In this document: positions 24,455-32,321 of the stretch, one piece after another
Layout of the letters: each line of letters begins with the position of its first letter
How positions within the stretch are numbered: position 1 is the first letter of the stretch
Assembly: GCA_020025595.1 (NCBI GenBank)
Contig: JAHHRV010000010.1
Location: forward strand, 1 to 64,000
Reading direction: 5' to 3'
Length of the DNA stretch: 64,000 nt
Origin: Oscillospiraceae bacterium
Lineage (GTDB): Bacteria; Bacillota; Clostridia; Oscillospirales; Oscillospiraceae
Made by a program: the position numbers and the translations under genes
Notes under the pieces: model-generated
The model's input: the letters and a program-made list of their open reading frames with translations, nothing else
The model's database searches: none
Told to the model about the DNA's origin: nothing

Positions 24455-24952
24455 TTATACATTACCGGACAAATCTTCTTCCCGAATGATTCGGCAGTCG
24501 ATGATTCTTCCATCTGCAATCTCCATCAGGCCGGCACTTCCTCCATAATAGCCGCAGGTACCCGGGTTCAGCACCCACAGTCCCGATTCGTCCTGATAGC
24601 AGTCCGGCCGGTGGGTATGACCGTACAGCACCGCATCACACTTGCTCACCCTTGCGGCGGCGATCAGTTTGCCTGTGTTATTTTTCACACCATGCAGATG
24701 GCCGTGTGTCATATAGATCTCGACTCCGCCGATATTCTGAATCAGAATTTCCGGAGTTGCGTCCGGCACACGCCACCGGTCACAGTTTCCCGGCACCTGG
24801 AAAAAAGGAATCTGGGGAAAATCTTCATGCAGGATCTGCCCGTCATCGAAATAATCCCCAAGGTGAATCATAACATCAGGCTGCAGCTCTTTTGCGCACC
24901 GACGCATAAATGACAACCCGGAATGTGAGTCCGATACAACCAAAACCTTCAT
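24455..24952 (-). CDS. YfcE/MJ0936-family metallophosphodiesterase
   Basis: A 165-residue calcineurin-like phosphoesterase. All metal-binding motifs are visible: SDSHSG, HLGDYFDDG, GNCDRW, THGHLHGV and YGHTHRPD. The family cleaves small phosphodiesters with two bound metal ions; the physiological substrate is not known. Length is standard. It is monocistronic, reading toward the small gene at 24231. Confidence 0.9.
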   Translation of the reverse strand: MKVLVVSDSHSGLSFMRRCAKELQPDVMIHLGDYFDDGQILHEDFPQIPFFQVPGNCDRWRVPDATPEILIQNIGGVEIYMTHGHLHGVKNNTGKLIAAARVSKCDAVLYGHTHRPDCYQDESGLWVLNPGTCGYYGGSAGLMEIADGRIIDCRIIREEDLSGNV

Positions 24953-25029
24953 AGTGCACCTACTTTCTGTCCGTTTAAAACCTTATTGATTGTTTTATTA
25001 TAACAAGCATCGAAACGGGAGGCAATAAT

Positions 25030-25269
25030 ATGATGAAAAAAAATGATGATTTTTCATCCGCAGAATGGATGGAACTGCTCCGCCAGCCACAGGCTCAGGC
25101 ACTTATTGCAAGGCTTCAGCAGCTGGATACCTCTGCCATAGAAGCCGCTGCCCAAATGGCTGTCAGCGGCAACACAGAGGGGGCCAAGGAACTGCTGTCT
25201 CCCCTGCTGAAAGACGAGCAAGTTCAGAACCTGACACAGCAGCTGAGGGATCAAAATGGCGGAATTTGA
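25030..25269 (+). CDS. Hypothetical protein, gene 1 of a Gln/Pro-rich operon
   Basis: A 79-residue soluble, helical protein rich in Leu, Gln and Ala (SAEWMELLRQPQAQALIARL, then AAQMAVSGNTEGAKELLSPL). No membrane segment. GGAGG precedes two adjacent ATGs. Its end overlaps the next gene by 14 bp, so the two are coupled. The Leu/Gln helices suggest protein-protein contacts. No family recognised; similar small genes may occur in spore-forming Clostridia. Confidence 0.7.
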   Translation: MMKKNDDFSSAEWMELLRQPQAQALIARLQQLDTSAIEAAAQMAVSGNTEGAKELLSPLLKDEQVQNLTQQLRDQNGGI

Positions 25270-25618
25270 TGACAAACTGAATTCCATTCTCGGTAATCCC
25301 GAGATCATGAATCAAATCATGTCCATGGCAGGGGCGCTGAATCAGCAAAGCCAGAACGCCACACCGCCGCAGCAGACACAGCAGCCGCAGCCTCAGGCGC
25401 AGAATGCATCTATGCCATTCAACCCTGCCGCAATGCAGGGCATGATGGAAATGCTGAGCAAAACACAGATCGATCCAAAGCAGCGTAATCTCATTCATGC
25501 GCTGCAGGGGTATTTGCCCTCTGACAGAGTTCAGAAACTGGAAAAAGCCATGCAGGCTGCGAAAATTGCAAAATACGCATCTGCGGCTCTGGGCAAAAAA
25601 TCAAATACCGGCAGGTGA
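25256..25618 (+). CDS. Hypothetical protein, gene 2 of a Gln/Pro-rich operon
   Basis: A 120-residue protein: a helical N-terminus (DDKLNSILGNPEIMNQIMSM), a Gln/Pro/Ala-rich linker (about residues 30-52), and a helical C-terminal half (QRNLIHALQGYLPSDRVQKL, then a Lys/Ala-rich end). The first helix resembles gene 1 in composition. The start overlaps gene 1; gene 3 begins six bases after the stop. Function unknown. Confidence 0.7.
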   Translation: MAEFDDKLNSILGNPEIMNQIMSMAGALNQQSQNATPPQQTQQPQPQAQNASMPFNPAAMQGMMEMLSKTQIDPKQRNLIHALQGYLPSDRVQKLEKAMQAAKIAKYASAALGKKSNTGR

Positions 25619-25624
25619 TGACCT

Positions 25625-26065
25625 TTGTACAATCATTATATCCCCCAGTCAGATGGCTCTTACCGGCGAAGCAGTATGCCGGAGCACAACGCACACCAAA
25701 CGCAATTCACAAGGCCTATCATTCCCACACCCCAGCAACCAGCGCCCTGCCCCCGTCCGGAGCCTGCTCCGGAGCCGTGTCAGCAGCCTCATGCTGATTT
25801 TCGCCAACAGCCCCGTATGGATTACTGTCAGCAGCCCCGCCCAAATTCCTGTGCCGAGCAGATACCCCGCCAGTTTTCTCAAGCTCCGGCGCAGCAGGAG
25901 CAGTGCGGTGGTACAGGCATTTTCTCGTTTTTGAAGGGTCTGCTTCCCAAGGAAATTGACACCGACGATCTGCTGATCATTCTTTTGATCATGCTGATGA
26001 ATCGTGATGAGGATTGTGATGGGCTGTCCCCTATGCTGACACTTGCCCTATACTTTCTTTTGTAA
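25625..26065 (+). CDS. Hypothetical Pro/Gln/Cys-rich protein, gene 3
   Basis: A 146-residue protein starting at TTG (25625) six bases after the stop of gene 2; an in-frame stop lies just before it, so no earlier start is possible. Residues 1-95 are low-complexity Pro/Gln with repeated FRQQP, YCQQP-like units and scattered Cys. The C-terminus is ordered: GIFSFLKGLLPKEIDTDDLL, an Asp/Asn cluster (NRDEDCDG) and a hydrophobic end. The layout suggests a disordered tether joined to a short anchoring domain. No family assigned. Confidence 0.65.
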   Translation: MYNHYIPQSDGSYRRSSMPEHNAHQTQFTRPIIPTPQQPAPCPRPEPAPEPCQQPHADFRQQPRMDYCQQPRPNSCAEQIPRQFSQAPAQQEQCGGTGIFSFLKGLLPKEIDTDDLLIILLIMLMNRDEDCDGLSPMLTLALYFLL

Positions 26066-26104
26066 AAACACCCTGCTTTCTCATGGAAGGCAGGGTGTTT
26101 TTTT
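26064..26104. terminator. Shared convergent terminator
   Basis: Stem AAAACACCCTGC / GCAGGGTGTTTT with long T run, between the Gln-rich operon and the UDG gene. Confidence 0.85.
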
Positions 26105-26667
26105 CACACTTTAGCACCGGTTTCCCGGATTTTTTCACGCAGGGAGATCAGGTCATCGAACGCTTCCGGGCGCTTTGAAACATCCCGAAGCAGCGCCGAG
26201 GGGTGGTAGGTTGCGCCCATCCAGATTCCGTTCTTTTCTGTCCACCTGCCATGCTGGCGGGTGATTCGGAACTCCGGGTCAATCAGCTTCTGCGCTGCGA
26301 TTCTGCCAAGGCACACAATGATCTTCGGCTGAATCAACGCAACCTGATTCCGTAAATATCCGATACAGGCATCCTGTTCCGTTTCAAGCGGATCCCGGTT
26401 TCTGGGCGGACGACATTTGACAATGTTTCCGATATAGCAGTTGTGGCGACTCAGGTCGATAATCGACAGCATATCATCCAGCAGCTGTCCCGCCGGCCCG
26501 ACAAAGGGCTCTCCGCGCAGGTCCTCCTGCTCTCCCGGTCCTTCACCAATGAACATAACATCTGCATCTTTAGGGCCGACGCCAAACACGACATGATGTC
26601 TGGTTTGGCAGAGCCCACACTTGTTGCAGTCGTTACAAACCTGTTCCAGTGTGTCCCAATCAAGCAT
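26104..26667 (-). CDS. Uracil-DNA glycosylase, family 4 (Fe-S)
   Basis: A 187-residue DNA-repair enzyme that removes uracil from DNA. It carries the N-terminal cluster Cys residues (CNDCNKCGLCQTR), motif A GEGPGEQEDLRGEPFVGPAG, two more Cys (NIVKCRPP and IVCLG), and motif B ATYHPSALLRD. Length is normal for type 4 UDGs. It follows the carboxypeptidase gene with two bases between them, so both share a transcript. Confidence 0.92.
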   Translation of the reverse strand: MLDWDTLEQVCNDCNKCGLCQTRHHVVFGVGPKDADVMFIGEGPGEQEDLRGEPFVGPAGQLLDDMLSIIDLSRHNCYIGNIVKCRPPRNRDPLETEQDACIGYLRNQVALIQPKIIVCLGRIAAQKLIDPEFRITRQHGRWTEKNGIWMGATYHPSALLRDVSKRPEAFDDLISLREKIRETGAKV

Positions 26668-26669
26668 AC

Positions 26670-28265
26670 TTATCTTCTCCTTCTGCGCATAGCACGACGC
26701 TTTTTGCGGCGGGCCCGAATAATGGAATTACGGATATGCATGATCACAAGCACCAGTACCAGCACTCCCAGAACCGCCAGAATGACGATCAGCCAGATGT
26801 GCCACCGGGAAGACGCTTCATTGATCAGTGCCGCAGGGTTGACCGGCTTTGAAGAATTTTCTCCAACAATTTCCTGTGCCACATCAACGCTGGAATACAG
26901 CTGCTCCTGAGCAACACATTTTGATTGATTCCAGACCCGGGCAACACCGATGGGATCGCCGGCTTTGACCGGAGCGCTGATGCCGCCATTGTCCAGCTCA
27001 ATTTCATAACGCAGCGCATTCATATCGCTGCCAACAGGCAGAAGGGTGCTGCGGGGATTCTGGGTATATCCCTGGGTGTCCGTCACGCCGCCGTTTACCG
27101 GGAACTGCTCCAAAATCTGGTTGGCAGACAGAACCTGTGCCGGCATAAATTTATCGTACACAAAATTCATCAGGTCAATGGTTTCTTCAAAATGGCCATA
27201 GCTGAGGGGTGTATAGCCATCCTCGGCAAACTCTGCCTCAGCACCCATAATGACAATGACCATCTTCATACCGTTGGATTCGGATAAGGTAGCCAGACAT
27301 CTGCCGGCAGGGGTCGTAAAGCCGGTCTTGCCGCCAATCACGCGGGTATCATAGTAATTCTGGTTCAGATAGTCACTGATCAGATAGTTGGTGGTGAACA
27401 TCTGTCTGGCTTCGCTCAGATTGGTAGCCGGAACTTCATGGGAGGTTGCGGAAAACAGCGTACAAAACGTCTCATTTTGGATCGCAGCAACCATGATTTT
27501 TGCCATATCACGGGCAGTCGTATAATGATTCTCATCATGAAGGCCGTGGGCGTTTACAAAATGGGTATTGGTACAACCAAGCTCCGCAGCTTTCTGATTC
27601 ATCATCTCTACGAAAGCCGCTTCGCTGCCGGCGATGTGAGTCGCAATCGTAACCGCGGCATCATTGGCTGACTCTACCATCAGGCAGTAAAGCAGATCTC
27701 TCATGGAGATCTGTTCTCCGTCCTGGAGCGCGGCACCGGAGCCGCTGATATCCAGGTAGGAAATCGCATCTCCGCTCACCGTGACAATCTCGTCAAGATT
27801 GCCCTTTTCCAGAGCAAGCAGGCAGGTCATGACCTTTGTCATACTGGCAGGATACAGCTGTTCATCTACATTGCTGGCATATACCAGCGTATCGGTACCG
27901 ACCTCGTAGGCGATAGCCGCCTTGGCATTTGCCGTATAGTCTGTCTCGGAAGCAGAGGGATAAAGGGCGTTGATAGAATGGCTGCCCAAGCTAATGCTGG
28001 CATCGCCCGAAAAGTTTGCAGGAACCGTCACCGCTGCGGTGGGTTCGGGAACGGTCACTCCGGTGACACCTGTTGCATCAGCAGTTTCCTCTGATTCGGC
28101 ACCTGCAGCCTCTTCTGTTTCAGAAGTTTCCGCAGACTCATCTGTAACCTGTACAGTCTCAGTTTCTTCCTGTTCTTCTGCCGGTTCTGCCCAAACAGGC
28201 AGCGCAACAGACTGCGCCAGCAGCAGTGATGCAAATAATATGGATAAAAAGCGCTTATTTCTCAT
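26670..28265 (-). CDS. D-alanyl-D-alanine carboxypeptidase (S11, DacF type)
   Basis: A 531-residue exported penicillin-binding protein that trims the stem peptide of peptidoglycan. Signal peptide (1-27), then a long Glu/Thr-rich linker (28-75), then the catalytic domain with SxxK in YPASMTKVM, SxN in VESANDAAV and KTG in IGGKTGFTT. A C-terminal membrane anchor (about 492-515) is followed by a very basic tail ending in arginines, so it stays membrane-bound. The acidic linker is unusual for the family. Its promoter overlaps that of the divergent operon. Confidence 0.92.
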   Translation of the reverse strand: MRNKRFLSILFASLLLAQSVALPVWAEPAEEQEETETVQVTDESAETSETEEAAGAESEETADATGVTGVTVPEPTAAVTVPANFSGDASISLGSHSINALYPSASETDYTANAKAAIAYEVGTDTLVYASNVDEQLYPASMTKVMTCLLALEKGNLDEIVTVSGDAISYLDISGSGAALQDGEQISMRDLLYCLMVESANDAAVTIATHIAGSEAAFVEMMNQKAAELGCTNTHFVNAHGLHDENHYTTARDMAKIMVAAIQNETFCTLFSATSHEVPATNLSEARQMFTTNYLISDYLNQNYYDTRVIGGKTGFTTPAGRCLATLSESNGMKMVIVIMGAEAEFAEDGYTPLSYGHFEETIDLMNFVYDKFMPAQVLSANQILEQFPVNGGVTDTQGYTQNPRSTLLPVGSDMNALRYEIELDNGGISAPVKAGDPIGVARVWNQSKCVAQEQLYSSVDVAQEIVGENSSKPVNPAALINEASSRWHIWLIVILAVLGVLVLVLVIMHIRNSIIRARRKKRRAMRRRRR

Positions 28266-28294
28266 AATTCTTCTCCGATTTAAGCCTGCCAGAC

Positions 28295-28323
28295 TTGTCC
28301 GGCAGTAAAAAAATGTGTATAAT
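28295..28323 (+). promoter_or_regulatory. Promoter of the HhH-two-component operon
   Basis: TTGTCC (28295-28300), 17 bp, TATAAT (28318-28323). The -35 sits inside a dyad TGCCAGACTTGTCCGGCA (28287-28304). Confidence 0.65.
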
Positions 28324-28334
28324 AGATGAAAACA

Positions 28335-28363
28335 ATTATACCATTGATTTTATGCATAGTCAA
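28335..28363 (-). promoter_or_regulatory. Promoter of the carboxypeptidase gene
   Basis: Leftward TTGACT (28358-28363), 17 bp, TATAAT (28335-28340). It faces the plus-strand promoter; the two -10 boxes are 11 bp apart. Confidence 0.7.
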
Positions 28364-28382
28364 TGAAGGAGGCCATTCGGCT

Positions 28383-28772
28383 TTGAAAAAGTCAAATCGT
28401 TGTATCATGCTGGCGACTTTTGCAGTATTTGTGGCATTTATGGCTGGCTTTTTCCTATCAAGAGCCACACAGCAGACTCCGGTCGTGCAAATTACAAGCT
28501 ACACTGCCCCGCAGACAGAACCTACAGCCGTTTCCCAGGATGTTGTTGTCTTTCCAATTGATATCAACACCGCAGACCAGACGCAGCTCGATGCACTGCC
28601 TGGTATCGGTGAGGCAACAGCTAAAAAGATTATTGATTATCGCCGGGAGAACGGCCCATTTCACCGTGCCGACGACCTGATTGGTGTCAAAGGAATCGGT
28701 CAAAAGAAATTAAACAACATTCTTCCCTACATTACAATAGGAGGTTCATCAGATGAAGATACTGGTAGTTGA
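28383..28772 (+). CDS. ComEA-like helix-hairpin-helix membrane protein
   Basis: A 129-residue protein starting at TTG (28383-28385) behind AAGGAGG; an upstream in-frame ATG at 28326 lacks a site. One N-terminal membrane segment (about 9-28) is followed by a short linker and two HhH motifs: INTADQTQLDALPGIGEATA and the second GVKGIGQKKL, the DNA-binding fold of competence protein ComEA. It lacks the longer linker of true ComEA. Its last 20 bases overlap the response-regulator gene. A role in DNA uptake is possible, not shown; no comEC follows. Confidence 0.75.
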   Translation: MKKSNRCIMLATFAVFVAFMAGFFLSRATQQTPVVQITSYTAPQTEPTAVSQDVVVFPIDINTADQTQLDALPGIGEATAKKIIDYRRENGPFHRADDLIGVKGIGQKKLNNILPYITIGGSSDEDTGS

Positions 28773-29430
28773 TGACGAAGCGCTGCTCGTCAAAGGAATC
28801 AAGTTCAATTTACAAAATGACGGTTACGAGGTCATTACCGGCTCCAATGGTCTTGAAGCCGTAGAACTGGCTCAGGATTCATCTGTGGATCTCATTATCC
28901 TGGATGTAATGATGCCGGAAATGGATGGTCTGACCGCCTGCTCCAAGATTCGTGAATTCTCCAATGTGCCCATAATCCTTCTGACTGCCAAAACAGAAGA
29001 TATGGACAAGCTGATGGGCTTCGATCAGGGTGCTGATGACTATCTCACCAAACCCTTTAATATTCTGGAGCTGAAAGCCAGAATCCGGGCATTGCTGCGC
29101 CGTTCCGGTGCCGGATCATCCTCCCAGGCAAGCGCCCTGACAATCGGTTCTATCACGCTGGATTTGGATGGCAGAAATGCCTACCACAACGGCGAACTGG
29201 TGGATTTGACCGCCAAGGAGTTTGATGTGGTGGAATTTCTCATGCGCAACCCCAACCGTGTTTACTCCAGAGAAGCGCTACTTGACACCATCTGGGCATA
29301 TGAATACAGAAGTGATATCCGTACTGTAGATGTCCACATCCGCCGTCTGCGGGAGAAGCTGGAAGACAATCCCGCAGCACCAAAGTACATTATGACGAAG
29401 TGGGGCGTTGGTTATTATTTCAAAAAATGA
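28753..29430 (+). CDS. OmpR/PhoP-family response regulator
   Basis: A 225-residue regulator. The receiver has the Asp pair (VVDDEA), phospho-acceptor Asp51 (LIILDVMMPEMDG) and KPFNILEL; the C-terminal winged helix includes YEYRSDIRTVDVHIRRLREK. AGGAGG precedes the ATG. The gene begins inside the HhH gene and ends overlapping the kinase gene, so the whole set is translationally coupled. It resembles PhoP/WalR-type regulators. Confidence 0.93.
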   Translation: MKILVVDDEALLVKGIKFNLQNDGYEVITGSNGLEAVELAQDSSVDLIILDVMMPEMDGLTACSKIREFSNVPIILLTAKTEDMDKLMGFDQGADDYLTKPFNILELKARIRALLRRSGAGSSSQASALTIGSITLDLDGRNAYHNGELVDLTAKEFDVVEFLMRNPNRVYSREALLDTIWAYEYRSDIRTVDVHIRRLREKLEDNPAAPKYIMTKWGVGYYFKK

Positions 29431-30859
29431 GAAAAAAGACATCCCAAAGTACGGCGGCACGCAGTTTCGCTACGGTGTCATTTATCTGCTGATTACCTTT
29501 GCCGTGCTGTTTTTTCTGAATGTCTACTGTTCCAATACCAGCCAGAAGCTGTTTTACCGGAGCAAGCAGAGCTCCATGCAGGATAAAGCGCAGTTGGTAG
29601 CCTACACCATTTCAGAGCTGGATGTCGTCAATGCTGATTCTGTAAAAAATATCGTAGATCAGCTGGAAAATCTGACTGTTACCAGGCTGATCGTCACCAA
29701 TCAGTCCGGTCTTGTCCTGTATGATTCTTTGGCAAAAGGCAGCGCCTACGGTGTCTATACGCTTTATCCCGAGATTGTCCAGGCCCTGCAGGGTAACGAT
29801 GTGTTTACCTGGCGATATCACGACGGAGTCATGGAATCCCAGGCAGCCGCCCCGATTCTGTCTTATGATACATTGGCCGGTGCCGTTTACATCATGGAAT
29901 ACGATTCTGCTCAGGGTCAGCTGATCAAATCCCTGCAGATGAATCTTTTAACCATCACTGTGGTTCTGGAACTGGTGCTTACCTTGTTTTCCCTTGCATT
30001 TTCCCGGGCTTTTTCTTCGCGTATGCGGAAAATTATATCTTCCATTCAAATCATACGAGAAGGCGATTACACCCACAAGGTCGAACTGCACGGAACTGAT
30101 GAACTGGCCGTTCTGGGCCATCAGTTCAACGATCTGACTGATCGTCTGTGCGTATCCGAAAACAAACGCCGCCAGTTCGTTTCTGATGCATCTCACGAAC
30201 TGAAAACGCCCCTTGCATCCATTAAACTGCTGTCGGATACCATTTTGCAGAATGATATGGACATAGATACCATTCGGGAGTTCGTCGCAGATATCGGAGA
30301 CGAGGCCGACCGTCTGAACCGGATGAGTGCGAAGCTGTTATCTCTAACCCGGGTCAATACGGATTCTGAAGCTGACTGTGAAATTGTTTATATGAGGCCT
30401 ACCATCGCCCGGGTTGTCCGTATGCTCTCTGCCATTGCTGACCACTCTGCGATCACCATCAAAACAGATATCATTACAGATTGTTCGATCCTGATTCAGG
30501 AAGACGATCTGTACCAAATTGTCTTCAATCTGGTGGAAAACGGAATCAAATACAATATCCCGGGCGGAAAAATCTATATTGAGCTAACGCGTCAGGAAGA
30601 CAATGCTGTTCTGACGGTTCGCGATACCGGTGTTGGTATCCCAGAAGATTCCATCGAGAAAATCTTTGAACGATTCTATCGTGTAGACAAGGCCAGAGCC
30701 AGACAGACCGGCGGCAGTGGCCTGGGTCTGGCGATTGTTCGTGATATGGTTGCCAGAAATCGCGGTGAGATTCATGTAGAAAGCCAGGTCGGTGATCACT
30801 CGGGCACGACCTTCACCCTTGTTTTCCCTGTATTTGATGTTGAGGAGGATGAGCCATGA
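29408..30859 (+). CDS. Sensor histidine kinase (PhoR/WalK-like), start unclear
   Basis: About 475-483 residues: first membrane segment (about 24-40), an extracellular domain of about 130 residues, second membrane segment (about 180-199), HAMP (201-255), phospho-acceptor His263 in SDASHELKTPLAS, N box VFNLVENGIKYN, and G boxes RDTGVGIPEDS and GGSGLGLAI. In this frame the only start is a TTG at 29408 with a poor site, inside the regulator gene. An ATG overlapping the regulator stop (29427) is out of frame by one base across a run of six A; a seventh A would give MRKKDIPKYGG. The downstream gene overlaps by four bases. Confidence 0.9.
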   Translation: MVIISKNEKKDIPKYGGTQFRYGVIYLLITFAVLFFLNVYCSNTSQKLFYRSKQSSMQDKAQLVAYTISELDVVNADSVKNIVDQLENLTVTRLIVTNQSGLVLYDSLAKGSAYGVYTLYPEIVQALQGNDVFTWRYHDGVMESQAAAPILSYDTLAGAVYIMEYDSAQGQLIKSLQMNLLTITVVLELVLTLFSLAFSRAFSSRMRKIISSIQIIREGDYTHKVELHGTDELAVLGHQFNDLTDRLCVSENKRRQFVSDASHELKTPLASIKLLSDTILQNDMDIDTIREFVADIGDEADRLNRMSAKLLSLTRVNTDSEADCEIVYMRPTIARVVRMLSAIADHSAITIKTDIITDCSILIQEDDLYQIVFNLVENGIKYNIPGGKIYIELTRQEDNAVLTVRDTGVGIPEDSIEKIFERFYRVDKARARQTGGSGLGLAIVRDMVARNRGEIHVESQVGDHSGTTFTLVFPVFDVEEDEP

Positions 30860-32175
30860 ATAAATGGATTTCTCTGTCATTGTCTGTCATCATGGTCTTC
30901 CTTTTGACCGCCTGTGGTTCTGCACCAATGCGAGATCCCGGAATTTTTTACTACAAGCGCATCGAAACCGATTACGGCTCCACAGACAGTGTCATCGCGC
31001 CGGAAACGAGGGAGCTCAGCGGCATTCGTGATGATATCGGTGAATTGCTCAATTCATATTTCCAGGGGCCGAACGACGACACTTTGGAATCGCCTTTCCC
31101 CAGAAACACAACTGTTGTCAAGTGTGTTACCGTAGATAACACACTGCTTCTGACCCTCAGTCAGGAATTCGGCGAACTTTCCGGAGTTGATTTGACCATC
31201 GCCTGCGGCTGTCTCACAAGAACGATCATTGAGCTGACATCCATCCAGCGTATCAACTTTCAGGTAGAAGATGGTTTGCTGAATGGCTCACCATCAATCA
31301 GTATGTCGAAGAAAAACCTTCAGTTGGTCGACGATTCATTGGAGCGGCTTGTCACCAATATTACGGTATATTATTCTGATGCCAACAGGCGATATCTGGT
31401 CGGCAAAGACATCGCAATCAATCTTGCTAACGAAGTGGATGTGATCGATTGTCTGATCAATCAACTGTCCAATCCGCCAAAAGATTCTGAATTACTCTCT
31501 CCCCTGCCGGACGGAACTAAATTGTTGGATTCCACCATTGAAAATAAAGTTTGTAAAATCAACTTTTCTTCAGAATTTGACAGCAAAGTATGGCGAAATG
31601 CCGAAGCACAGCGTCTCACTTTAATGTGTGTCGTAAATACACTCACCCAGCTGGATCAAATTGATCATGTGGAATTCTACAGTGAAGGAAATCTGCTCAC
31701 GCAGTATCGATCCCTTCACATCCCGGGCCCCATGAGTTGGGACGAGAGGGCAATTGGCCCCGTGCGAACTGGGCTGAACGAATTTGACGCTTCCTTGTAC
31801 CTGGCCAACGGTTCGGACGATTATCTGGTTTGTGTCCCCACCAGAATTCGGCAAACTGCCGGTATTTCAAAAGCCGAAATGATTCTTCAGGAGCTTATCA
31901 CATACAAAGCCGCAAATGGGTTTGCTTCACCAATACCGCCGGACACCAAAATAAATTCTGTATGCGAGGTAAATGGCATTTGCCAGATCGACCTGAGCTC
32001 AGAGTTCATTGCGGTCCCCGCTCGGGTTCCCCAGGCTATTCACAGCATCATTGCTTCTATAACTTCTCTGGAAGACATCAACGAAGTGGTCATCACCGTG
32101 GACGGTTCTGTCCCCTCCGGCGAGCTTGCTCCTTATTTTGAATATAAAGCACTGGACCCCGGTTGGATTCTGTAA
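30856..32175 (+). CDS. GerMN-domain lipoprotein
   Basis: A 439-residue exported lipoprotein (signal peptide ending LTAC). Three GerMN-like modules can be seen, each with a P-x-x-T-x-x-x-C/L start and a hydrophobic QxxA-like helix: about 70-150 (FPRNTTVVKCVTVDNTLLLT), about 215-290 (LPDGTKLLDSTIENKVCKIN) and about 345-425 (IPPDTKINSVCEVNGICQID). GerMN occurs in the spore-germination protein GerM and the LpqB family, which partners the kinase MtrB. Here too it is encoded after a two-component pair (ATGA overlap), so it may modulate the kinase outside the membrane. Confidence 0.85.
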   Translation: MNKWISLSLSVIMVFLLTACGSAPMRDPGIFYYKRIETDYGSTDSVIAPETRELSGIRDDIGELLNSYFQGPNDDTLESPFPRNTTVVKCVTVDNTLLLTLSQEFGELSGVDLTIACGCLTRTIIELTSIQRINFQVEDGLLNGSPSISMSKKNLQLVDDSLERLVTNITVYYSDANRRYLVGKDIAINLANEVDVIDCLINQLSNPPKDSELLSPLPDGTKLLDSTIENKVCKINFSSEFDSKVWRNAEAQRLTLMCVVNTLTQLDQIDHVEFYSEGNLLTQYRSLHIPGPMSWDERAIGPVRTGLNEFDASLYLANGSDDYLVCVPTRIRQTAGISKAEMILQELITYKAANGFASPIPPDTKINSVCEVNGICQIDLSSEFIAVPARVPQAIHSIIASITSLEDINEVVITVDGSVPSGELAPYFEYKALDPGWIL

Positions 32176-32180
32176 TCTGC

Positions 32181-32219
32181 GTTACTCCGAAGGACTTTTC
32201 TCCTTCGGAGTAACTTTTT
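32181..32219 (+). terminator. Terminator of the two-component operon
   Basis: Stem GTTACTCCGAAGGA / TCCTTCGGAGTAAC followed by TTTTT. Confidence 0.85.
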
Positions 32220-32263
32220 AGAAATTTTTTGTTTTCAATTTGTAACTTTTTTGCTTCTTTCCC

Positions 32264-32292
32264 TTGAAATCGAGCCTACAGTTTGCTATAAT
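32264..32292 (+). promoter_or_regulatory. Promoter of the exonuclease III gene
   Basis: TTGAAA (32264-32269), 17 bp, TATAAT (32287-32292). Confidence 0.8.
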
Positions 32293-32321
32293 ACAGGAAA
32301 ATGTCCACGGAGGAAAGAACT

